This document shows positions 20,233-29,781 of a stretch of DNA of 64,000 nucleotides, one piece after another (position 1 is the stretch's first letter; each line of letters begins with the position of its first letter). The notes below the pieces were generated by a model, which ran no database searches, was not told the DNA's origin, and saw only the letters and a program-made list of their open reading frames with translations. A program made the position numbers and the translations under genes. The stretch comes from Streptococcus gordonii (lineage in GTDB: Bacteria; Bacillota; Bacilli; Lactobacillales; Streptococcaceae): contig NZ_LQWV01000023.1 of NCBI RefSeq assembly GCF_001553855.1, positions 93,566 through 157,565 of the forward strand, given 5' to 3'.

Positions 20233-20264
20233 TTTGACCAAACTATGACCAAAATTTGACCAAA
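20233..20264 (+). repeat. Left integrase arm-type repeats
   Basis: Three TGACCAAA copies (20235-20242, 20246-20253, 20257-20264) are spaced exactly 11 bp apart. The same motif with the same 11-bp phase recurs at the right end (56904-56924), as expected for integrase N-domain sites. Confidence 0.7.
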
Positions 20265-20498
20265 AAAATATATTTTAGTGAATGGATATAGAATAAAGTG
20301 GATCAGGAAACTGGTCTATTTTTTTGTGAAATAGTATTCAGAGTAATTCAAAAATATTTTATCATTCTCACTATGGAATTTTTCTGTCCAATTAGAAATG
20401 TTGAAAGAAATTAAATAATATTTTGGGTGTATAGATTAGATATATAGTTTTAAATATGATTACGCTTTCAAAAATGTTGTATTTTATTGAGTTATCCC
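20265..20498. other. AT-rich non-coding stretch at the left ICE end
   Basis: I see no gene here, only AT-rich sequence between the arm repeats and the first cargo promoter. A short AGTGGATCAGGAAACTGGTCTATTTTTTTG hairpin-like segment, with a T-run near 20320, could terminate read-through from the tRNA. Confidence 0.5.
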
Positions 20499-20549
20499 TT
20501 GACAATTTTGTTTAGAAAATATATGATAAGGATAATAACAGCGGTGTCA
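20499..20549 (+). promoter_or_regulatory. Cargo operon 1 promoter with LacI-type operator
   Basis: TTGACA (20499) and TATGAT (20522) are spaced by 17 bases. TAACAGCGGTGTCA at 20536-20549 follows the -10 and would cover the start site. It matches the perfect operators at 26845 and 33838 (as TGACATCGGTGTCA) in 12 of 14 positions. Confidence 0.75.
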
Positions 20550-20614
20550 TTTTGTCTGATGAAAAAAATTAGTAATAAATATTAAAAAAACAATAAAAAA
20601 TTTGGAGGTGTTTT

Positions 20615-22843
20615 ATGAAGCATTTTGTTCACAATGAGGTTTTTAGTATTCGGAAACTTAAGGTTGGATTGTGCTCTGTTTTGGTAGCGATTTCATTTCT
20701 GGGGGTACAAAGTGTTTTTGCTGATGAAGCTGTTACAAGTACTTCACAGATATCTATGAATAAGCTTTATACTTCAACAACCAATAGTTTAGAAAGCTCA
20801 TCAACTAATAATGATGATAAATCTACTGGGATTGACTCTTCTACTTCACAATTAACCGATAGTAATGTTGATTCTCCTTTGATACCTAATAAAGAATATA
20901 AAGAAGATGGGGTAAATACTGGAACTTTTGAAGATGAAATGAAAGATTCTCCTCTAGTTTCTAATAGTGCCCTTTCTAATTCAACTATCAAAACTTTAGA
21001 AGGTTCCTTAACTAGTAATCATGACAGTTTGACTGATTTTATTACTACTAATTCAAAGTCAGTTAGTTCTGAGAACGAAGTTGCAGATACTTCTAATAGT
21101 AATGAAGTGAGAGATAGTAACACTGCTTTAGAAAAAGGGACTGAAGTTTCGGCTTTAAGTGTAAAAGATTATGGTGCAGTGGGTGATGGTGTATCAGATG
21201 ATAGACAAGCAATTCAAGATACAATAGATGCAGCTGCTAAAGGATTAGGCGGAGGAAAAGTATATTTTCCTGAAGGTACTTATTTAGTTAAAGAAATTGT
21301 CTTTTTGAGAAGTCATACTCACCTAGAAGTACATGAAAAAGCTACAATATTAAATGGTATCAATATCAAAAATCATCCTTCTATTGTATTCATGACGGGT
21401 CTATTCACTGACGATGGAGATCAAGTTGAGTGGGAACCAACTGAAGATATCAGTTACTCTGGTGGAACAATTGATATGAATGGAGCTTTGAATGAAGAGA
21501 GGACAAAAGCTAAGAATCTCCCTTTGATCAATTCTTCAGGAGCCTTTGCTATAGGAAATTCAAAAAACGTAACAATAAGTAATGTTACCTTTAAAGATAG
21601 CTATCAGGGGCATGCCATTCAAATTGCAGGTTCAAAAAACGTACTAGTAGATAACTCTCGTTTTTTGGGACAAGCTCTTCCTAAGACTATGAAGGATGGT
21701 CAGATCATCAGTAAGGAGTCTATTCAAATAGAGCCATTAACCAGAAAAGGCTTTCCATATGCATTAAATGATAATGGTCAAAAATCTGAAAATGTAACGA
21801 TTCAAAATTCTTATTTTGGTAAAAGTGAAAAATCAGGTGAATTAGTAACTGCAATTGGGACACATTATCAAACTGCAACAACTGAAAATCCTTCAAATAT
21901 TAAAATTCTAAATAATCATTTTGATAATATGATGTATGCGGGTGTTCGCTTTACAGGATTTACTGATATTTTAATAAAAGGAAATAGGTTTGATAAGAAA
22001 ACTAAAGAGGAAAGTGAACACTATCGTGAAAATGGTGCTGCTTTAGTTAATGCTTATAGTTATAAAAATGTTAAAGACGTATTAGATCTGAATAAACATG
22101 TGACTATTACTGAAAATGTATTTAATATTGCTGATGCTAAAACAAAAGCAATACGAGTTGCAAAAGATAGTGCAGATTATCTTGGAAAAGTGTCTGATAT
22201 TACTGTAACAAAGAATATCATTCATAATAATTCGCAAAATGCTGAACAGCCAAATATTGAATTATTAAGAGTCAGTGACAATTTGGTAGTGTCTGATAAT
22301 ATCATTTCCGGAGGTAAAGACGGAATTGTAATTGAAGAATCCGCTGGAACTATCACTGTCTTAAATAATCAACTTTCCAATTTAACAGGAAATCACGTTT
22401 CTTTACTTAAAACAGATTTTAAAGGGACTAGTTCAGACACAAATAATAATGTTGGTGATTTTAATATTATAACTGAGAATGAAAGTTATAAAATCTTTTC
22501 TCAAGATTCAGATAACCACTCAGACAACCACTCAGATAATCATGTGGAGGAATTAAAACCTGTAGTTGAAAACAAAAATAATTTAGCTAATAATTACTCA
22601 GCAAATAGTGTAGATGATAAAATTGAAAAATCAAATCATGATTCAGATAATGTAGTAACAGTAGAAATTTCACAAAAACAAGATGATGTAACCAATATTA
22701 GTGAAGTAGTGAAGGTAAAAGATAATCAACATGCATTACCTAAAACTGGATTAAATAAAATGGCTGAGATGGTTATAACTGTAATTGGAATTTGCCTTCT
22801 ATTTGGACAACGGAGTTTAAAACGTCGTTATGAAGATAGATAG
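20615..22843 (+). CDS. LPXTG-anchored right-handed beta-helix (pectate-lyase-like) surface protein
   Basis: A 742-residue cell-wall protein. The N-terminus has a YSIRK-type signal (FSIRKLKVGLCSVLV) with likely cleavage after FA. A Ser/Thr/Asn-rich linker runs to about residue 175. A parallel beta-helix domain then begins at LSVKDYGAVGDGVSDD with GGGKVYFPEGTYL and repeated NVTI/N-x-F coils. A SDNH triple repeat follows near residue 632, and the end is LPKTG plus a hydrophobic tail. Pectate-lyase-3/GH28-like folds cleave or bind polysaccharides. The substrate is unknown. It is the first gene of a five-gene operon. Confidence 0.85.
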   Translation: MKHFVHNEVFSIRKLKVGLCSVLVAISFLGVQSVFADEAVTSTSQISMNKLYTSTTNSLESSSTNNDDKSTGIDSSTSQLTDSNVDSPLIPNKEYKEDGVNTGTFEDEMKDSPLVSNSALSNSTIKTLEGSLTSNHDSLTDFITTNSKSVSSENEVADTSNSNEVRDSNTALEKGTEVSALSVKDYGAVGDGVSDDRQAIQDTIDAAAKGLGGGKVYFPEGTYLVKEIVFLRSHTHLEVHEKATILNGINIKNHPSIVFMTGLFTDDGDQVEWEPTEDISYSGGTIDMNGALNEERTKAKNLPLINSSGAFAIGNSKNVTISNVTFKDSYQGHAIQIAGSKNVLVDNSRFLGQALPKTMKDGQIISKESIQIEPLTRKGFPYALNDNGQKSENVTIQNSYFGKSEKSGELVTAIGTHYQTATTENPSNIKILNNHFDNMMYAGVRFTGFTDILIKGNRFDKKTKEESEHYRENGAALVNAYSYKNVKDVLDLNKHVTITENVFNIADAKTKAIRVAKDSADYLGKVSDITVTKNIIHNNSQNAEQPNIELLRVSDNLVVSDNIISGGKDGIVIEESAGTITVLNNQLSNLTGNHVSLLKTDFKGTSSDTNNNVGDFNIITENESYKIFSQDSDNHSDNHSDNHVEELKPVVENKNNLANNYSANSVDDKIEKSNHDSDNVVTVEISQKQDDVTNISEVVKVKDNQHALPKTGLNKMAEMVITVIGICLLFGQRSLKRRYEDR

Positions 22844-23564
22844 AATTTGCTCAATACAAGGTAGCGCTAAAGAGAACGAAGATAGCGTAGATTACAAAAA
22901 CCAATATTTCTGGATTATAGATGGAGCAACAGATTTATTTAATGCAAAAGACTCTATAGGTTATTCAGTTTCAGAAGTATCTCATCTTATTTCTGAGTGT
23001 CTCAAGCAGTATTGTAACGATTCTTTATCATTGAAGAAAATTTTCGAGCTTGCTTTAGATGACGTTAGAAAAAGAATTAAGATAGATAAGTGTGAGTTTG
23101 ATGATTATTCCCAGTTGCCAACATTTGCCTTTATTTTTGCAAAATTATCCGGTTTAAAATTAGAATACATAATGATTGGCGATTGTGTTATGATAGTCAA
23201 CAATCAAGTGATTACAGATCATAGAGTAGATTGTCTTTTTGAGCAAGGAAAATTTGCAATCAAATCTAATCATGAAGTTGATAAAAAGACAATATTACAA
23301 AATATTAGGAAGCTAGCTAATAAACCAGAAGGATATTGGATAGGTTCACTAGACAAAAGTAGTATAAATCATATTTTAAATGGTAGTTTGGAAGTAACTA
23401 GTAATCATATTGTTTTAATGACTGATGGTTTTTACGACTTTTATACTCAAAATTCAGGCTACTCTTTTGAAGAATTGATTGAAATAAGAAAAAAATCTAG
23501 AAATATTGATCCTATTTATGGAAAAAAAGATGATGCAAGTATTTTGATTATTGAGGTTAGATAA
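22830..23564 (+). CDS. PP2C-family (PPM) protein phosphatase-like protein
   Basis: A soluble 244-residue protein with the PPM metal-site motifs: GSAKENEDS, WIIDGATDL, MIGDCVMIV, LMTDGFYDF and KKDDASIL. The spacing is right for an active Ser/Thr phosphatase or a related small-molecule phosphatase. It overlaps the beta-helix gene by 14 bases and phoU by one, so all three are coupled. It is not the housekeeping PrpC/Stp, which normally sits beside a PASTA kinase. Its substrate is not known. Confidence 0.82.
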   Translation: MKIDRICSIQGSAKENEDSVDYKNQYFWIIDGATDLFNAKDSIGYSVSEVSHLISECLKQYCNDSLSLKKIFELALDDVRKRIKIDKCEFDDYSQLPTFAFIFAKLSGLKLEYIMIGDCVMIVNNQVITDHRVDCLFEQGKFAIKSNHEVDKKTILQNIRKLANKPEGYWIGSLDKSSINHILNGSLEVTSNHIVLMTDGFYDFYTQNSGYSFEELIEIRKKSRNIDPIYGKKDDASILIIEVR

Positions 23565-24202
23565 TGTTGAGAAGCAATTTTGACAATGAAATCATTGAAT
23601 TGTCAAACAATCTAGAAGATATATGGGACTCTATAATAAAAAAGTATGAAATAATATTTGACACTCTAACCGAAGTTCAAAAACAAAGTATTATAGATAA
23701 TGATTTAGTTATCAATAAAGCAGTTGTTGAAATAGATATGAAAGGAACCGAACTAATCTGTTTACAACATCCTGTCTCTAGTGATTTGAGAAAAATTATT
23801 GCTATAGTAAAGCTATCAACAGATATTGAACGTATCGGAGACCGAATCGTTGAAATAGTTATAGTTTTAAAAAATGTTCATGCAATGCATGAATGGGGGG
23901 CGTTGTTTTATGAATTGTTAAAAATACATTTTGAACTAGGCGAGTACTTAAAGAGAGCTTTATTGTGGTTTAAGAAGAGAAACTATGAATCTGACGAATA
24001 TGACTATAATAAAAAATATCAGTTAATATCTAATTTATGTCAAAAACTAGGAGATAAAGCAGAAGAGAATTTTCTTATTGAACCCAAAAATGTTGATGAA
24101 GCTATTGTATTTTTAGAAGTTATTAATATTCTTGATAAGATATCCCATACAACACAATCTATTTATAAATGGTTAGATTATCAGGAAAGAGGAGTATTAT
24201 AG
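23564..24202 (+). CDS. PhoU-like phosphate-signalling protein
   Basis: A 212-residue all-helical protein resembling PhoU, the adaptor that normally couples the Pst phosphate transporter to phosphate control. The first three-helix repeat has LQHPVSSDLRKIIAIVKLST and DIERIGDRIVEIVIVL, the metal-binding signature of the family. The second repeat is more diverged (FLEVINILDKISHTTQSIYK). There are no pst genes in the window, so this copy must act with something else, perhaps the adjacent phosphatase or the ABC transporter. Confidence 0.82.
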   Translation: MLRSNFDNEIIELSNNLEDIWDSIIKKYEIIFDTLTEVQKQSIIDNDLVINKAVVEIDMKGTELICLQHPVSSDLRKIIAIVKLSTDIERIGDRIVEIVIVLKNVHAMHEWGALFYELLKIHFELGEYLKRALLWFKKRNYESDEYDYNKKYQLISNLCQKLGDKAEENFLIEPKNVDEAIVFLEVINILDKISHTTQSIYKWLDYQERGVL

Positions 24203-24218
24203 TTAAAGAGGAGTATAT

Positions 24219-25694
24219 ATGCAGACAATTGTAGATAATTTTGTTAATAGAGTTATTGAATATGGAATTTATAAACCGATGGACCAGATATATATAAAAA
24301 ATAGAGTATTGGCTTTAATCGGTGAAGAAGGAACTGATAAGTTCTCAAATGATAGTGATCTTAAAAAATTAAAAGATGATTTAGTAGAAATAGCTTTAAA
24401 GAATGGTAAAATTGCTGATTTAGCTGAGGCAAAGGAATGTTTAGGTGCAGAGCTGATGAATTTCATCGTTCCATTACCAAGTCGCCTTAATGATATTTTT
24501 TGGAGTTCATATGATGTTTCGCCACAGGAAGCAGTTGAAGAGTTCTATCAGCTAAGTAAAGATAGCGACTATATTAAATTGTCAGCTATCTCTAAAAATA
24601 TAGCTTTTCATACTGAAACTAATTATGGTTCACTTGAAATTACAATCAATTTATCAAAACCGGAAAAAGATCCGAAAACAATCGCGGCAGAGAAATTGGT
24701 AAAGTCATCTAATTATCCAAAATGTTTACTTTGTATGGAAAATGAAGGTTATCAGGGGAGAATAAATTATCCAGCACGTGCTAATCATAGAATTATTCGA
24801 TTGGAACTGGGAGACGAAGTATGGGGGTTCCAGTATTCTCCATACTCATATTTTAATGAGCATGCGATATTCTTGAATAGTCAACATGTACCAATGGCTA
24901 TTACGTCTAAAACATTTGAACAATTATTGGAGATTGTTGATATTTTACCAGGATATTTTGCTGGTTCAAATTCTGATCTTCCTATCTCAGGAGGATCTAT
25001 CCTTAGTCATAATCACTACCAGGGAGGAAAACATATTTTCCCAATGGAAAAAGCAAAATTTGAGAGAGAATTTCTTTTTAAAGACTTTGAGGATATTAAA
25101 GCTGGGATTATAAAATGGCCGATGTCAGTGATTAGGCTACAAGGTGAAAATAAAAATCGTTTGGTAGAATTAGCCACTAAAATCCTAGATATCTGGAGAG
25201 AATATTCAGATTTAGACGTAAACATCATTGCTAAGACTGAAGATATTCCACACCATACGGTGACTCCTATTGCTCGTAAAGTGAATGGGAGATATGAATT
25301 GGATATTGTTTTGAGAGATAATCATACTACTGAAGAATACCCAGATGGTGTTTACCATCCTCATCAAGATGTACAACATATTAAAAAGGAAAACATCGGG
25401 TTAATTGAGGTGATGGGACTTGCGATTTTACCACCTCGTTTGAAAACAGAGTTAGAAGAAGTTGAGAAATATCTTTTAGGAAAAGATAACGAAATTGCTG
25501 ATTATCATTTAGAATGGGCCGTTCAATTGAAAGAAAAATATCCTGGACTTAAAGAGGAGGAGGTTCATAGCGTAGTTCAAAATGAAGTAGGGCAAGTATT
25601 TGCGAGAGTTCTCGAAGATGCAGGTGTTTATAAGAATACTCAAACCGGACATGAAGCATTTATGAGATTTGTTAAATCGGTTGGAATTAATTAG
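24219..25694 (+). CDS. galT: Galactose-1-phosphate uridylyltransferase, Firmicutes type
   Basis: GalT exchanges Gal-1-P with UDP-glucose to give UDP-galactose and Glc-1-P in the Leloir pathway. The 491-residue sequence is the long Gram-positive type 2 enzyme, with [39 protein letters not shown] and [18 protein letters not shown]. The SHNHYQGG segment supplies the catalytic and metal-binding residues. It is followed 12 bases later by galE. No galactokinase gene is present, so Gal-1-P would have to come from elsewhere. Confidence 0.94.
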   Translation: MQTIVDNFVNRVIEYGIYKPMDQIYIKNRVLALIGEEGTDKFSNDSDLKKLKDDLVEIALKNGKIADLAEAKECLGAELMNFIVPLPSRLNDIFWSSYDVSPQEAVEEFYQLSKDSDYIKLSAISKNIAFHTETNYGSLEITINLSKPEKDPKTIAAEKLVKSSNYPKCLLCMENEGYQGRINYPARANHRIIRLELGDEVWGFQYSPYSYFNEHAIFLNSQHVPMAITSKTFEQLLEIVDILPGYFAGSNSDLPISGGSILSHNHYQGGKHIFPMEKAKFEREFLFKDFEDIKAGIIKWPMSVIRLQGENKNRLVELATKILDIWREYSDLDVNIIAKTEDIPHHTVTPIARKVNGRYELDIVLRDNHTTEEYPDGVYHPHQDVQHIKKENIGLIEVMGLAILPPRLKTELEEVEKYLLGKDNEIADYHLEWAVQLKEKYPGLKEEEVHSVVQNEVGQVFARVLEDAGVYKNTQTGHEAFMRFVKSVGIN

Positions 25695-25706
25695 GAGGAA
25701 GTAAAA

Positions 25707-26720
25707 ATGGCAATATTGGTAACAGGCGGAGCTGGTTATATTGGTAGCCATACCGTAGTAGAATTACTAAATTTAGGTAAGGAAGTCGTTATTGTCGACA
25801 ACCTTTCAAACTCAAGTATTTTAGTATTAGATCGTATTGAAGCAATTACAGGGCAACGTCCTGCGTTTTACGAATTAGATGTTTGTGATAAACAAGGATT
25901 GAGAAAAGTTTTTGAACAAGAATCTATTGAGGCTGCAATTCATTTTGCAGGATACAAAGCTGTCGGCGAATCCGTGCAAAAGCCTGTAATGTACTACGAA
26001 AATAATATTATGAGTACATTAGCTCTTGTTCAAGTGATGTCAGAGTTTAATGTTAAAAAGATTGTATTTTCATCGAGTGCAACTGTATACGGTATTCACA
26101 ATCAATCACCCCTCGTTGAGACAATGCCGACAAGTGCAACAAATCCTTATGGATACACCAAAGTGATGCTTGAACAGATTTTAAAAGATGTTCATGTAGC
26201 AGATTCAGAGTGGAGTATTGCGTTACTTCGTTATTTCAATCCGATTGGTGCTCATGAGTCGGGGTTGATTGGAGAAGATCCATCAGGCATTCCTAACAAC
26301 TTAATGCCTTTTATTGCACAAGTAGCGGTAGGTAAGCGACCAGAGCTAAGTGTTTTTGGAGATGATTATGATACGGTAGATGGTACTGGTGTTCGCGATT
26401 ATATCCATGTAGTGGATTTGGCAATAGGTCATATCAAAGCCTTAGAAAAAGTATCCGAACAAACAGATGTTTATATCTATAACCTGGGCTCAGGAGAGGG
26501 AACTAGTGTATTACAACTTGTAAATACATTTGAAAGTGTTAATAAGGTTCCGATCCCTTATAAAATTGTTCCAAGACGTTCTGGGGACGTTGCGACTTGT
26601 TATGCAAATGCAGATAAGGCGTATAAGGAATTAAATTGGAAGACTACAAAAACGGTCGAAGATATGTGTAGAGATACATGGAATTGGCAATCAAAAAATC
26701 CTAATGGATACAATAAATAA
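25707..26720 (+). CDS. galE: UDP-glucose 4-epimerase
   Basis: GalE interconverts UDP-galactose and UDP-glucose using tightly bound NAD. The 337-residue SDR enzyme opens with the Rossmann VTGGAGYIGSHTVVELL. It carries FSSSATVYG and the catalytic tyrosine in TNPYGYTKVMLEQIL, and has the GalE-specific LRYFNPIGAHESGLIGEDP. It closes the first cargo operon. A chromosomal galE probably also exists, which would make this an ICE-borne second copy. Confidence 0.94.
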   Translation: MAILVTGGAGYIGSHTVVELLNLGKEVVIVDNLSNSSILVLDRIEAITGQRPAFYELDVCDKQGLRKVFEQESIEAAIHFAGYKAVGESVQKPVMYYENNIMSTLALVQVMSEFNVKKIVFSSSATVYGIHNQSPLVETMPTSATNPYGYTKVMLEQILKDVHVADSEWSIALLRYFNPIGAHESGLIGEDPSGIPNNLMPFIAQVAVGKRPELSVFGDDYDTVDGTGVRDYIHVVDLAIGHIKALEKVSEQTDVYIYNLGSGEGTSVLQLVNTFESVNKVPIPYKIVPRRSGDVATCYANADKAYKELNWKTTKTVEDMCRDTWNWQSKNPNGYNK

Positions 26721-26750
26721 TAAAGTTCAAGTAGTCTTGTAATATATATA

Positions 26751-26790
26751 TTAAAAAAAATTAAAAAAAATTAAAAAAAATTAAAAAAAA
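26751..26790. repeat. Four exact 10-bp A-tract repeats (TTAAAAAAAA)
   Basis: Four tandem copies place 8-base A-tracts in phase with the helix, which should bend the DNA strongly. They sit directly upstream of the -35 box of cargo operon 2 and could act as an UP element. Slippage in copy number is likely. Confidence 0.85.
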
Positions 26791-26794
26791 TTAA

Positions 26795-26858
26795 TGAAAG
26801 CGCTTGACAAAGTAAACGGTTACATTGTATAATACAAATATGAATGACACCGATGTCA
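26795..26858 (+). promoter_or_regulatory. Cargo operon 2 promoter: cre-like site, -35/-10 and LacI operator
   Basis: TGAAAGCGCTTGACA is a good CcpA (cre)-like site overlapping the TTGACA -35 box (26804). TATAAT follows 18 bases later (26828). TGACACCGATGTCA (26845-26858) is a perfect TGACA/TGTCA palindrome just after the -10. A second palindrome, GTAAACGGTTAC, lies in the spacer. Confidence 0.78.
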
Positions 26859-26882
26859 AAAAATATAAAAGAAGGTCTGTTT

Positions 26883-27539
26883 ATGAAAAACTTAACAAAA
26901 ATTAAGTTCAAAGAGAACGGAGAATTTAATCATTTTCCTGGAAATACAGTTGTAGCAAATCTTTATACTAATTCAGATTTGATGGAAGTTGTTGATATCA
27001 TTCAATCACGCTATAGAGAGTTACCATTTATAGATAAATTCACATTAACTCCAAGAGATTCTATTCATATGACTGTAATTGAATTGCTTTGCCATGAAAA
27101 TCGTGAGCCAGAATTTTGGAGTAGCCATCTACCATTGGATACGCCATTACAAGAAATTCATGATTACTTTGCAAAACAACTAGAAATTTTCCCATTGCTA
27201 AACGAAGATATTCATATGCGTGTGACTGAAATGGGAAATCAAAACATTTTAGTAGAACCAGCCGATGAAAAATCAGCTAAACGATTAGAAGAAATTAGAA
27301 CATATGTTTCTGAAAAAGCAGGTGTTCGATTCCCTAATCATGATCGCTATCAATTCCATATCTCAATTGGATATCTTCGAGTTCCATTAACTGAAGAAGA
27401 AAATGAAGAGTTTACTAAAGTGAAAAAGGAATTAACCGAAGTTCTGCTTGAAAAGATTCCTGTCATTACAGTAAATCGTATCGATTACACAGTATTTGAA
27501 GATATGAGACGTTTTGTTCCATATTGCGAAAAATTTTAA
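26883..27539 (+). CDS. 2H phosphoesterase-superfamily protein (DUF1868-like)
   Basis: A 218-residue cytoplasmic protein related to 2'-5' RNA ligase and cyclic phosphodiesterases. The two H-x-T/S catalytic motifs are visible as SIHMTVIELL (about residue 62) and YQFHISIGYL (about residue 157). The N-terminal FNHFPGNTVVANL matches the DUF1868 branch. Such enzymes open cyclic phosphates or hydrolyse phosphodiesters. The start at 26883 is chosen because the earlier ATG at 26844 lies inside the operator. Its place first in a transporter operon suggests it acts on the imported substrate. Confidence 0.8.
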   Translation: MKNLTKIKFKENGEFNHFPGNTVVANLYTNSDLMEVVDIIQSRYRELPFIDKFTLTPRDSIHMTVIELLCHENREPEFWSSHLPLDTPLQEIHDYFAKQLEIFPLLNEDIHMRVTEMGNQNILVEPADEKSAKRLEEIRTYVSEKAGVRFPNHDRYQFHISIGYLRVPLTEEENEEFTKVKKELTEVLLEKIPVITVNRIDYTVFEDMRRFVPYCEKF

Positions 27540-27576
27540 AATAAAATTATAATTAAAAATAAAAAGGAGATTTCAT

Positions 27577-28656
27577 ATGAAAAAATCTAAATTATTATCG
27601 TTTTTAGCTGCAGGGGTTGCGGTTACAACATTGGCAGCATGTTCAGGTGGTTCAACTAATTCATCAAATTCTTCGAGCGATACACCTCAATCAGAAGAAA
27701 AAGCTGACAAGAGCCAAGAATTAGTAATTTATTCTAACTCTGTTTCAAACGGACGTGGGGATTGGTTAACTGCTAAGGCTAAAGAAGCTGGTTTCAATAT
27801 TAAAATGGTTGACATTCCAGGTGCTCAGTTGGCCGATCGTGTTATTGCTGAAAAAAATAATGCAGTAGCTGATATGGTATTTGGTATTGGAGCTGTTGAT
27901 TCAAATAAAATTAGAGATCAAAAATTATTGGTACAGTACAAACCTAAATGGTTAGATAAAATTGACCAATCTCTATCAGATAAAGATAACTACTACAATC
28001 CTGTAATTGTTCAGCCATTAGTTTTAATCGGTGCTCCTGACGTGACTGAAATGCCTAAAGATTGGACTGAGTTAGGTAGCAAGTATAAAGGTAAATATTC
28101 AATTTCTGGACTTTCAGGGGGAACAGGGCGTGCGATCTTGGCAAGTATCCTTGTTCGCTATCTCGATGATAAAGGAGAATTAGGCGTTTCTGAAAAAGGT
28201 TGGCAAGCAGCTAAAGAATATTTGGAAAATGCGTACACTCTTCAAAAGGGTGAAAGTTCAATTGTTAAAATGTTAGATAAGGATGACCCAATCCAGTACG
28301 GTATGATGTGGGGTTCTGGTGCATTAGTTGGACAAAAAGAACAAAATGTTGTATTTAAAGTAATGTCTCCTGAAATTGGTGTTCCGTTTGTAACTGAACA
28401 AACAATGATTTTGAATACTAGTAAGAAACAAGCTTTAGCTAAAGAATTTATTGATTGGTTTGGTCAAACAGAAATTCAAGTAGAGTACAGCAAAAACTTT
28501 GGTTCTATTCCTGCAAATACTGAGGCAGTGAAAGAGTTACCAGAAGCTACTAAGAAATTTGTTGATCAAGTGAAACCACAAAGTATTGATTGGGAAGCTG
28601 TTGGAAAACATTTGGATGAATGGGTTGAAAAAGCTGAACTAGAATATGTAAAATAG
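27577..28656 (+). CDS. ABC transporter substrate-binding lipoprotein (Fe3+/phosphonate/sugar-phosphate type)
   Basis: A 359-residue extracellular lipoprotein. The signal peptide ends in lipobox LAAC with Cys22, followed by a Ser/Asn-rich linker. The mature part (LVIYSNSVSNGRGDWLTAKA) is the class II periplasmic-binding fold of the FbpA/AfuA/2-aminoethylphosphonate family. No clear iron-ligand Tyr pair is obvious to me, and the gene company is sugar and phosphate enzymes. The AfuA branch is known to bind hexose phosphates, so I favour a phosphorylated substrate. Binding data would be needed. Confidence 0.82.
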   Translation: MKKSKLLSFLAAGVAVTTLAACSGGSTNSSNSSSDTPQSEEKADKSQELVIYSNSVSNGRGDWLTAKAKEAGFNIKMVDIPGAQLADRVIAEKNNAVADMVFGIGAVDSNKIRDQKLLVQYKPKWLDKIDQSLSDKDNYYNPVIVQPLVLIGAPDVTEMPKDWTELGSKYKGKYSISGLSGGTGRAILASILVRYLDDKGELGVSEKGWQAAKEYLENAYTLQKGESSIVKMLDKDDPIQYGMMWGSGALVGQKEQNVVFKVMSPEIGVPFVTEQTMILNTSKKQALAKEFIDWFGQTEIQVEYSKNFGSIPANTEAVKELPEATKKFVDQVKPQSIDWEAVGKHLDEWVEKAELEYVK

Positions 28657-28682
28657 GACATAAGTGTAAATTTTAAAATTCC

Positions 28683-28733
28683 AAGTCTCTCTAAAGTTTC
28701 TAAACCTACATGAGAAATTAAGAGAGACTTTTC
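28683..28733 (+). terminator. Intercistronic hairpin between binding protein and ATPase genes
   Basis: AAGTCTCTCT and AGAGAGACTT form a perfect 10-bp stem with an inner helix, followed by a short T-run. It probably acts as an attenuator or mRNA stabiliser, giving more binding protein than transporter. Confidence 0.78.
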
Positions 28734-28759
28734 ATTTATAAGTAAAGGAAGTTAGTAAT

Positions 28760-29770
28760 ATGATTAAATTTGATAACATTCAAATTAAATACGGTGATTT
28801 TATCGCGATTGATAATCTAAATTTAGATATTAAGGAAGGAGAATTCTTTACCTTCCTTGGACCATCTGGATGCGGTAAATCAACAACTTTGAGAGCTTTG
28901 GTAGGTTTTTTAGACCCTTCATCTGGAAGCATTGAGGTTAATGGGAAAGATGTTACTCATATGGAGCCAGAAAAACGTGGAATCGGGATCGTATTCCAAT
29001 CTTACGCACTATTTCCAACAATGACAGTTTTTGATAATATTGCATTCGGTCTAAAGGTTAAAAAAGTTGCTCCAGATGTTATTAAAGCCAAGGTTTCTGC
29101 AGTGGCTGCTAAAATTAAGATTTCAGATCAACAATTGCAACGTAACGTTTCAGAATTATCTGGAGGACAACAGCAGCGTGTAGCTTTAGCTCGTGCTCTT
29201 GTTCTGGAACCTAAAATCCTATGTTTGGATGAACCCTTGTCAAACCTAGATGCAAAATTACGTGTGGATTTGAGAAAAGAGTTGAAACGTCTTCAAAAAG
29301 AATTGGGAATTACGACTCTATATGTTACACATGACCAAGAGGAAGCGTTAACGCTATCTGATAGGATTGCTGTTTTTAATAATGGTTTTATTGAACAAGT
29401 GGGAACACCAGTAGAAATTTATCATAATTCTCAAACAGAATTTGTATGTGATTTCATTGGAGACATTAACGTACTTACAGATGAAACTGTTCACGGAATT
29501 CTTCTAAATAATGCTCATGTTCTTTTGGAAGATAAAAAAGGTTACATTCGTTTAGAAAAAGTTCGCTTCAAACGTGAAACGGATCAGGATTTTGTCTTAA
29601 AAGGTTCAATTATTGATGTGGAATTTTCAGGAGTTACAATTCACTATACTGTTCAGGTATCTGAAAATCAAATTATTAATGTAACAAGTATCGATAGTCA
29701 GTCTGCTATTAGATCTGTCGGAGAAAGTGTGGAATTGTTTATCACACCATCAGACGTTCTGCAATTTTAA
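28760..29770 (+). CDS. ABC transporter ATP-binding protein
   Basis: A 336-residue ATPase of the CUT1/PotA/FbpC type. The Walker A is GPSGCGKST (residues 34-42), the Q-loop is VFQSYALFP, the signature is [15 protein letters not shown] and the Walker B is [13 protein letters not shown], followed by VTHDQEEAL. The last 100 residues form a TOBE-like regulatory domain. It powers the fused permease encoded 11 bases downstream. Confidence 0.93.
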   Translation: MIKFDNIQIKYGDFIAIDNLNLDIKEGEFFTFLGPSGCGKSTTLRALVGFLDPSSGSIEVNGKDVTHMEPEKRGIGIVFQSYALFPTMTVFDNIAFGLKVKKVAPDVIKAKVSAVAAKIKISDQQLQRNVSELSGGQQQRVALARALVLEPKILCLDEPLSNLDAKLRVDLRKELKRLQKELGITTLYVTHDQEEALTLSDRIAVFNNGFIEQVGTPVEIYHNSQTEFVCDFIGDINVLTDETVHGILLNNAHVLLEDKKGYIRLEKVRFKRETDQDFVLKGSIIDVEFSGVTIHYTVQVSENQIINVTSIDSQSAIRSVGESVELFITPSDVLQF

Positions 29771-29781
29771 GGAGGTGCAGT

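Noticed and set aside
26810..26827. GTAAACGGTTAC as a second independent regulator site
   Set aside because: It lies in the promoter spacer and is seen only once, so one copy does not support a separate operator.
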